A stretch of DNA of 25,048 nucleotides. Origin: a virus. Positions 1 through 7,834 of this stretch are shown one piece after another. The DNA is taken from the IMG/VR virus record IMGVR_UViG_3300031227_000393, positions 1 through 25,048 of that record, one strand, 5' to 3'. The stretch's first letter is position 1. Each line of letters begins with the position of its first letter. Made by a program: the position numbers and the translations under genes. The notes beneath the pieces are model-generated. The model searched no databases and was not told the origin of the DNA. It saw only the letters and a list, made by a program, of their open reading frames with translations.

Positions 1-194
1 CTATCAGCATTGGTGGCATAAGAAGCAGCCCATGCTTCTAAAGCCTCGGCAGCAGCCTGATTTATGTTATTTGAATTATTAGACAGGAAGACCTCTATTT
101 CCTCATCGATGAATTTATAATCAGCTAAGATAGTATCGCCAATTAATAGGCGAACCTTGCCGACATTAGTAGTAATATCGTATGTAACGGTCAT
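1..194 (-). CDS. Head-tail connector-like protein, 5' part only
   Basis: Partial gene: 64 codons are visible from an ATG at 194, and the 3' end lies outside the window. An AGGAGGGG ribosome binding site sits just upstream of the ATG. The N-terminus has the pattern of small phage head-tail adaptor proteins: a KVRLLIGDT stretch, an acidic FIDEEIEVFL helix, then an alanine-rich helix with ALEAWAASYA. Such proteins form a ring below the portal. The position downstream of the capsid and decoration genes fits. The family assignment rests on recalled motif resemblance, so the product is less certain than the gene. It is 8 bp downstream of the repeat protein gene and probably co-transcribed with it. 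Confidence 0.7.
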   Translation of the reverse strand, partial: MTVTYDITTNVGKVRLLIGDTILADYKFIDEEIEVFLSNNSNNINQAAAEALEAWAASYATNAD

Positions 195-202
195 ATCCCC
201 TC

Positions 203-2494
203 CTATACTTCAATGTCATGGATATGGGTATGTGGTATTCTGTTTAGTTTAAGGCGGGCAATAGCTATACCGGCTCTAACTCGATAAGACAGTTTAGCCA
301 CATCAGCGATAATCATAGAGTCCGCCTTTGAAAGCCCGTAACTCTTAGATATGGTATCCGCTATAGCGATAGTATCTGATAGAGACTTGAATATCGTTCT
401 GAGAGTAATTATAGAATCCGATATGCTCACGGTATCCGCCAGGTAAAGATAATATCCCAGTGCCTTAGCCATTGAATCCGATATAGCCAAAGAGTCAGCT
501 TCCGGTAGCCCTATCGCCTTAATTATACTGTCAACCAAAGCCACTGTGTCAGCTTCCGTCAGCCCTATTGTTTTCACAATAGAGTCAGCTATTGCTTGGC
601 TATCAGATTCGGATAGCCCAAACTCTTTTACAATAGTATCTGCTATGGTGACTGAATCAGCCTTAGCTATTCCTATACCCTTAACAGGGGCATCGGTTAT
701 AGCAACTGAATCACCGATAGAAAGCAGGAAATCAACTACATCTGCTATAGAATCCGATATGGTTACTGTATCTGAGAGTGAACGGAGAAACGCAGAAACC
801 TTGCTTAGACTATCGGATATTGCTATTGAATCAGATTCTACTAATCCTAATCCTTTGGCTACATCATCTGTTATAGCGATGGTATCTGATAAGAGTTTAG
901 AATAAATATTCCCTATTAGTATCGCATCAGCAATAGCGAGGGTATCAGCCTCATTGAGACAAATGTCTTTCAGGAGGGTATCTGTTATAGCAACATTGTC
1001 AGAGAAAGCCTTTTCAAATGCTGCTGTTTTAGATAAGGAATCAGCAATTGTAATGCTATCCGATTCTGCACGATAAAACTCCACTACCTTAGCCAGCGCA
1101 TCACCAATAGCCACTGTGTCTGCATGAGCTTGCCCGATAGCCTTTGTGGTGAGAGTATCCGCTAATGCGAGAGTATCTGCATGAGGTTGACCGACACCCT
1201 TAGTAAGAGCATCGGACAAAGCTACTGAATCACTGTGAGGTTGTCCAACAGCCTTGACGATAGTATCTCCAATAGTTACAGTATCAGATAGAGCTTTTTC
1301 ATGTGCTACAGCACTTACTATATAGCAGACCAGCCCCCAGTAGGCATCTTTGACGGCTGGTGTGTCTGTAGGCACACACATCAAATTAACTACTTCACCA
1401 TCTGACACACTTATAGTATGAGCGGTGTCATTTCCCGTTGTGGAGCCACCAGCGATTTCAACCGCTAAGCCATCTGCTGGACTTGCCCCTTCCAGTCTGA
1501 CTGTGAAGGTGTATTTATCAGTGCCCCCAGGGTCTCCGCTTAGTAATACATAGAGTTTTTTGAATACACATTCTTGGGCTAGTTGATAGCGTTGGGCTTC
1601 CGTGCCTCCCCACTGTCCCCATCCGCATAAATAGTTATATTCGGTATCCCCAGAGTCAAGGTCATTATCTGTTCCCCCCGTGATAATGCTCTCACCATCC
1701 GTATTAGCCACAAACGTCATGCCTATTGCTGCGATAGTAGAAACTGTAGGGCTATCTACGGGGTCAACCTTCACCGTTAAAATATCTCCCGCAGCAACGC
1801 TTATCTCATGCGTGGTATCATTGCCTGTCTTATTATTAGCGACAATGGTACATTCCAATGCGTTGCCCCCTCCATCATCACTATCAGCACCATTTACTCT
1901 TAATACAATCCTGTAGGCATCGGGGGCAGTGCCAGGGTCATCTTTTAATTGAACAAATAAATCTTTAATCTTCCCAGGAGTGGGGCAAACACACCTGGCA
2001 TCATTCTCTATGGATTCAGAGCTAGCTTTACCCTGAACCCCGTAGTACCTATCCTGGGTCGCACTGGTCACACCCGTTAATAACAGTAGACTTTCATTGG
2101 CAGTATCACCCTCAAACTCCCATGCCCAGCGAGCATATCTAGTATTGTCTGGACTGCTAGGAGCACATTTCAGACAGACTACATCACCCGCAGCTACCGT
2201 GACATCATGAGCAGTATCAGTAGCCACAGTGCCATCGGCAGCTACGGTACAGGTTAGAGTAGTATCCCCCCAAGCACCAACACCGACCCTCCTGTATAAT
2301 GTGAAGGTGTATGTCCCTGTTCCTGGCACATCATTTAGTTCAACACGAAGGTTTCTTAATTTCCCAGGAGCAGGGATAGCTTGGGCTAAATCGTCAGGGT
2401 CGTCATCCCAAGTATAACCACCCATTAGGCAGTTGTATTCAGTAGCACTTGTATTTAAGAGGTTATAATAACCACCGATGATTGGTTGTTTCAC
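203..2494 (-). CDS. Large repeat-containing virion surface/fibre-like protein
   Basis: 763 residues from a GTG start at 2494, directly after the TAA of the upstream gene, with GGAGAAG as ribosome binding site. Residues 1 to about 395 contain three copies of a roughly 130-residue beta-rich module. Each has a PGK(I/L)-type strand, a DDPGT or NDVPGTG turn, a (T)GNDTAH or ATDTAH turn and an AAGD or SDGE turn near its end. Residues 404 to about 735 are eighteen repeats of 18-20 residues with the core DSVTIADTIVK-like pattern. The C-terminus is a short basic tail ending HTHIHDIEV. There is no enzyme motif, signal peptide or membrane span. The context (after capsid and other structural genes) suggests a virion decoration or fibre, perhaps for host or surface adhesion. 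That role is inferred. Confidence 0.85.
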   Translation of the reverse strand: MKQPIIGGYYNLLNTSATEYNCLMGGYTWDDDPDDLAQAIPAPGKLRNLRVELNDVPGTGTYTFTLYRRVGVGAWGDTTLTCTVAADGTVATDTAHDVTVAAGDVVCLKCAPSSPDNTRYARWAWEFEGDTANESLLLLTGVTSATQDRYYGVQGKASSESIENDARCVCPTPGKIKDLFVQLKDDPGTAPDAYRIVLRVNGADSDDGGGNALECTIVANNKTGNDTTHEISVAAGDILTVKVDPVDSPTVSTIAAIGMTFVANTDGESIITGGTDNDLDSGDTEYNYLCGWGQWGGTEAQRYQLAQECVFKKLYVLLSGDPGGTDKYTFTVRLEGASPADGLAVEIAGGSTTGNDTAHTISVSDGEVVNLMCVPTDTPAVKDAYWGLVCYIVSAVAHEKALSDTVTIGDTIVKAVGQPHSDSVALSDALTKGVGQPHADTLALADTLTTKAIGQAHADTVAIGDALAKVVEFYRAESDSITIADSLSKTAAFEKAFSDNVAITDTLLKDICLNEADTLAIADAILIGNIYSKLLSDTIAITDDVAKGLGLVESDSIAISDSLSKVSAFLRSLSDTVTISDSIADVVDFLLSIGDSVAITDAPVKGIGIAKADSVTIADTIVKEFGLSESDSQAIADSIVKTIGLTEADTVALVDSIIKAIGLPEADSLAISDSMAKALGYYLYLADTVSISDSIITLRTIFKSLSDTIAIADTISKSYGLSKADSMIIADVAKLSYRVRAGIAIARLKLNRIPHTHIHDIEV
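290..1285 (-). repeat. Eighteen tandem 18-20-residue protein repeats
   Basis: Within the 763-residue protein, residues about 404-735 repeat the pattern D-[ST]-x-[AT]-[IL]-x-D-[ST]-[IL]-x-K followed by 7-9 variable residues. I count eighteen units; most are 18 or 20 residues and one is 19. At DNA level the units have diverged and share only short words such as those encoding GATAS/ADT, so the array is old or under diversifying change. The alternating hydrophobic residues suggest one beta strand per unit and a solenoid-like or stacked fold; this is inference. Confidence 0.9.
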
Positions 2495-2734
2495 TTACTT
2501 CTCCAACTTTAACAGGCGTTCCCCTAGCTCAATCTTTAAGTCATCAACTATCTTCTTTGAGGCTATAAACTGTCCTGTAGTGGAGATTAAATCCACACTC
2601 TCACCATGTATATGAAGATGCCAGTAGGTCTTACAATTAGAACAAAAATGGGTATAGTAGTCTCCACCCTGTAAGTCCTGAGATAGAATCTTATCAACAG
2701 CCTCTAATGTATTTGCACAATTAGGACAGAACAT
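2495..2734 (-). CDS. Small zinc-ribbon protein
   Basis: 79 residues. I choose the ATG at 2734 over an upstream TTG at 2752, because a G-rich ribosome binding site (AGGGGGGGG) lies between them. Two CxxC knuckles at residues 3-6 (CPNC) and 31-34 (CSNC) form a classic zinc ribbon, and the rest is a short helix ending LGERLLKLEK. Its stop abuts the GTG of the large repeat protein. The first 24 bases around the start closely resemble those of the zinc-finger gene at 12404. Function is unknown; such proteins in phage structural operons have no fixed role. Confidence 0.8.
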   Translation of the reverse strand: MFCPNCANTLEAVDKILSQDLQGGDYYTHFCSNCKTYWHLHIHGESVDLISTTGQFIASKKIVDDLKIELGERLLKLEK

Positions 2735-2780
2735 AGTACCCCCCCCTATCAAGGGGTAGAGTCTCCCCTACCCCTATTTG

Positions 2781-3257
2781 TTAACTAGCTCCAAATGTGG
2801 CAGTCCAGGTTATTACTAATGAATCCGCAGCACCTTTATTGATTACTGCAAAGTCGGCATACAGCATCAGAGTGGCATCATCATCAAGCCTCAAAACACC
2901 AGCTTCAGTTATTGCTCCTGTGCCATCAGCAGCTGCCCATGTGCAGACATAGACAACATCGTTATCAGCACCAGCAGCCCCTTGAGTAGTTGAGTCTAAG
3001 GCATTCCGGTCAAGGTTAGTTGCCATCGATGTGGAAGCTGAAGTCTGACCTGACCCTGTGCCTACTGCCATAAAGCCTATAGCAGCATCAGTTGAATCAG
3101 CCATCTGGTCGGCTACTTGAGCATCCATCAACTCCGTAACGGTATTGTGGATTATGCGCTCTTCTTTGAGTTCTCCATCGGGCCCGAATAACTTGGCGTG
3201 GAATAATCCTTTGATTCCCAGTTTGCTATATAGTTCTTGATTCTTTTCCTGTAACAT
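2781..3257 (-). CDS. Phage structural protein (tail/virion, unknown)
   Basis: 158 residues; ATG at 3257 with GGAGG 6 nt upstream, inside the end of the overlapping small gene at 3226-3381. The N-terminus has an LGIK...H..L.GPDGELKEER segment followed by IIHNTVTEL. The remainder is Ala/Thr/Gly/Asp-rich with ITEAGVLRL and VITWTATFG strands. This layout (HNTVT start, then 'EAG' strand near the end) is common in small tailed-phage structural proteins of uncharacterised role. There are no transmembrane or catalytic motifs. It is probably a virion component. Confidence 0.8.
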   Translation of the reverse strand: MLQEKNQELYSKLGIKGLFHAKLFGPDGELKEERIIHNTVTELMDAQVADQMADSTDAAIGFMAVGTGSGQTSASTSMATNLDRNALDSTTQGAAGADNDVVYVCTWAAADGTGAITEAGVLRLDDDATLMLYADFAVINKGAADSLVITWTATFGAS

Positions 3258-3381
3258 TCCTAACCTCCGTTCTTTTATTTGGTTTTCTTGATTTTCTTTC
3301 GTCCTTTATCTTGCCATCCGGCCCACGCAGGACTATGTGGACTTCCTCTTTGATTCCCATTTCGTCTTTATGTTCCGGCAT
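3226..3381 (-). CDS. 51-residue protein, paralogue of next gene's N-terminus
   Basis: A 51-codon gene with a near-ideal ribosome binding site (GGAGG, 7 nt before ATG at 3381), ending in TAG. Residues 8-29 match residues 13-34 of the protein encoded immediately downstream: both read GIK...H..L.GPDG..K.ER, 12 of 22 positions identical by eye. The rest is Lys/Arg-rich (KSRKPNKRTEVRN). It overlaps the downstream gene by 32 nt in another frame. It looks like a duplicated and shortened copy that has kept its translation signal. Function is unknown. Confidence 0.7.
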   Translation of the reverse strand: MPEHKDEMGIKEEVHIVLRGPDGKIKDERKSRKPNKRTEVRNVTGKESRTI

Positions 3382-3393
3382 ATTTATACCTCC

Positions 3394-3591
3394 TTAAAAC
3401 TTTAGCTTTATCTCGAACGGGACAAGTACCTTCTTAATAAGTACCTCAAGTTCTTGCCTAACCCCTAACCCATCTGCGAGTTGAATCATCTGCATATAGA
3501 AATTAACATCCACTTTCCCCTGGCACTTAAAATCCTTCCACAGAAGTAGGGCGAGGGCTAGTTCTTCTTTCCCATCCGTACTGAGTTCCAT
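3394..3591 (-). CDS. Hypothetical small protein
   Basis: 65 residues, ATG at 3591 preceded by AAGGAG with 6-nt spacing. Predicted mostly alpha-helical (LALALLLWKDFKC; YMQMIQLADGLGV; ELEVLIKKVLVPF). There is no recognised family motif. It lies between two structural genes and is likely a small accessory virion or assembly protein; that is inference from position only. Confidence 0.75.
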   Translation of the reverse strand: MELSTDGKEELALALLLWKDFKCQGKVDVNFYMQMIQLADGLGVRQELEVLIKKVLVPFEIKLKF

Positions 3592-3600
3592 ATTATCTCC

Positions 3601-4380
3601 TTAACTGGCCCACGGCCAGGTAGCAGTAGGTGTAATCGGATTGGTTATTTCCCTTGACCTTGTGACTACTATAGATACATCGCAAGTATCGGCATTGACC
3701 GTCTCGCTCATTAGCCTTACCCATAGTTTAGCGTTTGCTGGAATATGCTCACCCAATAATTCAAGGTCTGCATAAAAATTCTTAACGGGAGTGCCTATAA
3801 CCTTAAACCGCTGCTCACCTGCAATCTGAGCGGTAACGGGGTCTGTGCCATCAACTAAGCTATATCCGAACTGGATTATATAAGTTGCCGCTGCCCCAGA
3901 CTGTTCAATCATGACTTTTAAGAGTTGATAAGAAAAATCAATAGTGTTAATCGGCACCATCTGAGTCCATAATCCGAATGTGTCGGCGGCTGCTGCTGCT
4001 GCAACTTGAATAACAGAGCTAGGTACTTGTGGATATACTCTTGTCCTGGCATGAGTCTGGTGATAATCAAGAGCCAGATTAGATAATAGGTCGTCAATAT
4101 CACTTGGTAGGTTAGCGGCTGCAAGTTCATCAAGGTAGACCGCCCGTGCTGCTGTATAGTTCGCCAATGCTGTGGCTAAAGCCGCCGTCCATACCGCCGC
4201 TAACGCAGCATCGTCTGTGCCGCGCTCTACCGCATAACTAGCCGCTAGTAAGGCTAAATCAGTGCCTCTCATCGCATCGCCATCTAAGCCAGCCACATCA
4301 GCCGCTATAGTGGTTGTGTCAGTAGCTATACCGAGAACACTTGCTGCCAACCGCCTTAATGTTCCAATTAAATCTATCAT
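3601..4380 (-). CDS. Alanine-rich structural protein
   Basis: 259 residues. Its ATG overlaps the stop of the LamG-like gene by one base (TAATG), implying translational coupling. The first ~110 residues are strongly alanine-rich and helical (coiled-coil-like, LAASVLGIATDTTTIAADVAG then repeated AALA). The C-terminal ~140 residues are beta-rich with an AAATYIIQFGYS strand and a conserved-looking SETVNADTCDVSIVVTR segment. A helical stalk plus beta head fits a virion fibre or decoration protein; I recognise no named family. Confidence 0.8.
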   Translation of the reverse strand: MIDLIGTLRRLAASVLGIATDTTTIAADVAGLDGDAMRGTDLALLAASYAVERGTDDAALAAVWTAALATALANYTAARAVYLDELAAANLPSDIDDLLSNLALDYHQTHARTRVYPQVPSSVIQVAAAAAADTFGLWTQMVPINTIDFSYQLLKVMIEQSGAAATYIIQFGYSLVDGTDPVTAQIAGEQRFKVIGTPVKNFYADLELLGEHIPANAKLWVRLMSETVNADTCDVSIVVTRSREITNPITPTATWPWAS

Positions 4381-5102
4381 TATGGATAACCTAACCTATA
4401 AAGTAGTCTGTGTTCATCGACTGTCAAAGCCCTTGACCATACCCTGGGCCTATGAAATCTAGCTTTCCACCAGTTGGAATCTTCAGTAAAACGGCATCCT
4501 ATTCTAAAATCATCGCCGACAGTGGATTCTGGGTCTATCAAGACATCTGAGACTGTAGTTATCGGTTCACCATCCCTGTAGTGATACCCTGTCGTGCCTA
4601 TCTTTGAATAGCTAAATAGGTGCCATACGTTGAAAGCCCAGCCCAGAGAATAAGATGCTGTCCTGAGAGAAGCCCCGGCTGCGTGGTGATGTCTCACGGA
4701 CATATATCTCAAAGCACCGATTTCAGTCAGATAGACTTCCCATCCTCGGTCGCTGACAACGTACTTACCCATTACAACTTGAGAAGTCTCGTCTGTAGTA
4801 TTCCAATAGAACCATACTGCCAAGCTGTAATCGGTGGTAGTAAAGTTTAACTCCGTGCAATCAGCGGCAGGAATGTCATAATATTGGTCCATATCAAGAA
4901 TAGGGTTTATCCTGTTCAAGTAAATCCCAAAATGCCCTTCCGATGTTTGCAACCATAATGGCGTAGCGAGAGCTGTGTGCATCGTGGCCATAGAGTGATT
5001 CCTCGACTCATCATGCAGCAGTTCACCAGTGGCCTCCAGCATAGAGAGGTCAAGCTCTATATCCTCATTTAAGCCTAAGCTATCATAGAATGTTCTAGCC
5101 AT
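4380..5102 (-). CDS. LamG/concanavalin A-like domain protein
   Basis: 240 residues, coupled to both neighbours by one-base TAATG overlaps. From about residue 65 onward the sequence has the features of a LamG/ConA-like jelly roll: SLAVWFYWNT, VVMGKYV, GWEVYLTEIGALRYM, WHLFSYSKI...YRDGEPI, and a final FHRPRVWSRALTVDEHRLLY, which matches the 'RVYNRALSxxEI..LY' ending typical of LamG_3 domains. The N-terminal 60 residues resemble the short leader of such proteins. These domains bind carbohydrate or host surface, so adhesion of the virion is the likely role, by inference. Confidence 0.85.
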   Translation of the reverse strand: MARTFYDSLGLNEDIELDLSMLEATGELLHDESRNHSMATMHTALATPLWLQTSEGHFGIYLNRINPILDMDQYYDIPAADCTELNFTTTDYSLAVWFYWNTTDETSQVVMGKYVVSDRGWEVYLTEIGALRYMSVRHHHAAGASLRTASYSLGWAFNVWHLFSYSKIGTTGYHYRDGEPITTVSDVLIDPESTVGDDFRIGCRFTEDSNWWKARFHRPRVWSRALTVDEHRLLYRLGYP

Positions 5103-5569
5103 TATATTTCGTAGTGCGCGTTCCAGGGATAAGCCCTAGCAACGCCTCCAGTTCTTTCAATCGTAACGGCTACACCGTACCTATTGGGGTTAAGGTCTAT
5201 AATAAGCATCTCAGGCGATATCAAGCCAACATAAGTTACTTCATCAACCAATATCAGCCCTGCGCCACCAGGGGCATTATCTAAATATTCCCTGATAACT
5301 ATAGTCTCACCGGCTGTGTGATTAGTGCAGTTTATCGTTACACAGATAGGGTTAAACTCACCCAGAGGATTAGCATTGATATATACATTCTGCTCCGTGC
5401 CGTCTGTCGTTACCGTGCCTCCTGTCTCGGCTAATGTTGGCAAAGCACTTGTGACAGCTTCGATAATAGTGACCAGTGCTAATATATTGGTGACACCAGC
5501 TTGTAACGCAACCAAAAGCACTATTAACGCTGCATCATCATAGGCATTGCGAACACCATCGCCAGCCAT
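5102..5569 (-). CDS. Hypothetical beta-rich structural protein
   Basis: 155 residues. ATG at 5569 follows immediately the TAA of the upstream gene, and its own stop overlaps the next start (TAATG). It has a short hydrophobic helix at residues 13-35 (ALIVLLVALQAGV), then beta-rich sequence with GTVTTDGTEQNVY, TIVIREYLDNAPGG and a C-terminal GVAVTIERTGG strand. No recognised family. The gene-to-gene coupling indicates that the 3601-6184 genes form one translational unit making virion components. Confidence 0.8.
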   Translation of the reverse strand: MAGDGVRNAYDDAALIVLLVALQAGVTNILALVTIIEAVTSALPTLAETGGTVTTDGTEQNVYINANPLGEFNPICVTINCTNHTAGETIVIREYLDNAPGGAGLILVDEVTYVGLISPEMLIIDLNPNRYGVAVTIERTGGVARAYPWNAHYEI

Positions 5570-5872
5570 TTAACTCTCCTCACTGATAGACAGCGCACCG
5601 ATGCCACTTTCACTGATACCATAGATGTCACCACTGAAAAGATTATCAGTCCCCATGTGATAAACGCTACCCCTTGCCGTTAAAGTTTTGCCAGCCCCTA
5701 ATATCGCAACCTGTCCCAATCCCAAAGATATAGATTCGCTTGGGTCACTGACATTTACAATATCAGCCCCTAACCTTCGGGTATTTGCAGCCAAGACTAT
5801 ATTAGATATAGCTCCGGCAGCAACGGCAGTAATAATTTCATCGGTAATAGGGTGTATCCGTGGGTCAGGCAT
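5570..5872 (-). CDS. Hypothetical small structural protein
   Basis: 100 residues with AAGGAG 6 nt before the ATG at 5872. The sequence is beta-rich and glycine-containing (ISLGLGQVAILGAGKTLTARGSV; YGISESGIGALSISEES). 'LGQVAILGAGKTL...GSVY' and the 'D.IYGISE.G' ending resemble small phage head or tail accessory proteins that bind the capsid surface, but I cannot name the family. It is nine bases from the gene upstream and abuts the gene downstream. Confidence 0.75.
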   Translation of the reverse strand: MPDPRIHPITDEIITAVAAGAISNIVLAANTRRLGADIVNVSDPSESISLGLGQVAILGAGKTLTARGSVYHMGTDNLFSGDIYGISESGIGALSISEES

Positions 5873-5881
5873 ATTGTCTCC

Positions 5882-6184
5882 TTAGTTAAAGGTTACTGTG
5901 AAATTACCTGTGAAGGTGGCATCATAATCAAAGAAGATGCCAGTCGCCATCTCACAGTCAAGGATTAGGGTGAATGGTTGGCACGATACCTGAACGGCAC
6001 TTCTTAAAATAAGGGTGCCGATAAGAGTGCCTGTATTATCAATGCCATCATAGATTGCAACATCACCCACAACAGTCATCCCGTTGAAAGTTATAGAATG
6101 TAACACGCATGCGCCTGTATGAACTATCGCATCCGCTGTGACATTCACTTTATCCCAGGGAAAGTCTAATACTGGATTAGGCAT
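5882..6184 (-). CDS. Hypothetical small structural protein
   Basis: 100 residues from ATG at 6184. An in-frame TTG at 6196 is rejected because it overlaps the GGAGG ribosome binding site. The sequence is beta-rich: ACVLHSITFNGM, VAIYDGIDNTGTLIGTL, and GIFFDYDATFTGNFTVTFN at the end. The VAIYDG...GTLIGTL segment is common in small phage proteins that sit next to the capsid gene and are often annotated only as hypothetical. It is probably a minor virion protein. Confidence 0.75.
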   Translation of the reverse strand: MPNPVLDFPWDKVNVTADAIVHTGACVLHSITFNGMTVVGDVAIYDGIDNTGTLIGTLILRSAVQVSCQPFTLILDCEMATGIFFDYDATFTGNFTVTFN

Positions 6185-6273
6185 ATTTACCTCCAAAATC
6201 TAGCCGAAGGGACAGGAAAGGAGTAAACCCGCCCCTCCGACTAGCCCTTAATGGGTTAATTAAAACTCCTTAT

Positions 6274-7422
6274 TTATCCGTTGACTTGTCCACCTGCATA
6301 GGTAGCTCTCCAGTCAAGCTCGGTTATACCAAAGAAGTGCCGAACTCGATAGAAGATATTATCAGTAGCAAAGTCTCCGGACATCGGGCCGATTGCTCCA
6401 CCACCGATAGTTACCTTGTCAGAAGCCTTCATGCAAATCTCAGGGCGCTCATGGCCTCTTAGGAATCCGGCCTCCAGAGCCGCAATATCATTCGGGTCAG
6501 CGAACAGATACCACGAAGTATCACCATCGGTATTGTCATCGCATATTGGCAGCCATGGTTCCACGATTAGCTCTAGCCCCATCTGTGCCACAACGTTAGT
6601 CGTAGGATAGGGGAGCGGGCCACCAGCACCGCCAAGCTCCATCCACTGCTTAGTCGCTGAGGTCAGGATTTGACGGGCAGTCATCTCAAGCGCAGGGGGT
6701 ACAACAAGGTATTTTGCCCTGTTCATTATCGGGCTGCCACCAGCATCCGTCCAACTTGCCATAGCTTCAAGACCTTCTTCAAGGTGAGCGATAGTCAGCA
6801 AGTTTACCGAGCCGTTGATTTCTCCTGCGGTAGCATCATCGTATAGATTGCCAGCCGCATGAGTCCCGGTGTCGCTTGCATACTGATTGATAGCCAAATA
6901 CTGCTCTGTCCTTAGCGCAGCCTTGGCAAACAGCATCGGCGTGTTCTTCAGCGCTCCCAGGTCATCATTTATCATGGTTTCCAGGGAGATGTCGAACTGT
7001 CTACCATACTTTTTAACATACAGGGTATACTTGGCCTCACTCCGATCACTGGCAAGGTACTCGCCCTTCTCAGCAACCTCAGCCAGGCGCTGGTCGCCAC
7101 CGCTTATAGCGAACCTATACCCACCAATCTGGGGGAAGACACGGGGAACGGTAGATGTCTTGATATATTTCTTCCAGGTAGATTCGGTGGCTTTATACTG
7201 AGCCAAAACCTGCCTGTCCAGGACATCACCGAACAGATAAGGGAAGTCGCTGGTAGTCAGCGCTTCCTTCAAAAGATATTCGTGTTTATGTGAGGGTAAA
7301 CCCTGGGCATTACTGAGCAGGTCAATAGTTTCCTTCAGCTTCTGCTCATAGCCCTCACCGCGCTGGACTTCTGAAAGGGCTGTAAAGCCATTCCAGTCCT
7401 CCATTAGTTTCATCATCTCCAT
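6274..7422 (-). CDS. Major capsid protein (HK97-fold)
   Basis: 382 residues, GGAGG eight bases before ATG at 7422. The sequence reads as a phage major capsid protein: an N-terminal helical region (FPYLFGDVLDRQVLAQYKA), KKYGRQFDISLETMINDDLGAL, then the 'alanine-rich helix - YASDTGTH - LEEGLEAMASWTDAGG' core, 'KYLVVPPALEMTARQIL' strand and the terminal 'RHFFGITELDWRATYAG'. This matches the Mu gpT-like/HK97-fold group. There is no propeptide of its own; the scaffold is supplied by the protease-scaffold gene at 9072. It is the main building block of the head. Confidence 0.9.
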   Translation of the reverse strand: MEMMKLMEDWNGFTALSEVQRGEGYEQKLKETIDLLSNAQGLPSHKHEYLLKEALTTSDFPYLFGDVLDRQVLAQYKATESTWKKYIKTSTVPRVFPQIGGYRFAISGGDQRLAEVAEKGEYLASDRSEAKYTLYVKKYGRQFDISLETMINDDLGALKNTPMLFAKAALRTEQYLAINQYASDTGTHAAGNLYDDATAGEINGSVNLLTIAHLEEGLEAMASWTDAGGSPIMNRAKYLVVPPALEMTARQILTSATKQWMELGGAGGPLPYPTTNVVAQMGLELIVEPWLPICDDNTDGDTSWYLFADPNDIAALEAGFLRGHERPEICMKASDKVTIGGGAIGPMSGDFATDNIFYRVRHFFGITELDWRATYAGGQVNG

Positions 7423-7446
7423 GATGTATCCTCCGTAGTTTATTTT

Positions 7447-7809
7447 TTACACCTTGACAAACTTATCTAAAGCCATCAAGGTAGCGGCATCAACCTCCAA
7501 CGTATCGGGTAGAGTTACCACATCAAAAACTATCTCAACTTCCTGTGCCAACAACTCACCCATTTCGGATGCAAACTTTGGAAAGTTCTCACCTTGAGGG
7601 TCAATACTGAGTCGCATCATGTTTTTAGGGTCTTTTTTGCCATAGGTTTGGAATAATCCCTGGCGGACTTTATCAATGACCCCTAATTGGTCACTGAGTT
7701 TAGCTGCCAGTTTAGCCAATCCATAACTAGTCTTGACTGGAAGTTTTTCCTGAAGTAGTTTCACCAGTGGTTCCCTTGCGTTAAAGATTTCACCATTTGT
7801 TAGTTTCAC
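7447..7809 (-). CDS. DUF1617-like phage protein
   Basis: 120 residues; ATG at 7809 preceded by AAAAAGGAG. The sequence resembles small phage proteins of the DUF1617 type: MKLTNGEIFNAREPL, QEKLPVKTSYGLAKLAAKL, FQTYGKKDPKN, then EMGELLAQEVEIVFDVVTL and the 'LDKFVKV' tail. The family is widespread beside head genes and has no assigned function. The match is by memory of pattern, so moderate. Here it sits between the decoration-like protein and the capsid protein. Confidence 0.8.
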   Translation of the reverse strand: MKLTNGEIFNAREPLVKLLQEKLPVKTSYGLAKLAAKLSDQLGVIDKVRQGLFQTYGKKDPKNMMRLSIDPQGENFPKFASEMGELLAQEVEIVFDVVTLPDTLEVDAATLMALDKFVKV

Positions 7810-7834
7810 TTTCTTACTCCTTTTTTAGTTTAGT

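Noticed and set aside
546-905. Plus-strand 119-residue frame (and similar ones at 1680, 2229)
   Set aside because: They lie opposite the repeat protein gene and mirror its regular codon pattern; no ribosome sites.
290-1285. CRISPR array
   Set aside because: Units are coding, diverged and without constant repeats plus unique spacers.
3918-4133. 71-residue minus-strand frame
   Set aside because: Out of frame inside the alanine-rich structural gene; composition is unlike neighbouring proteins.
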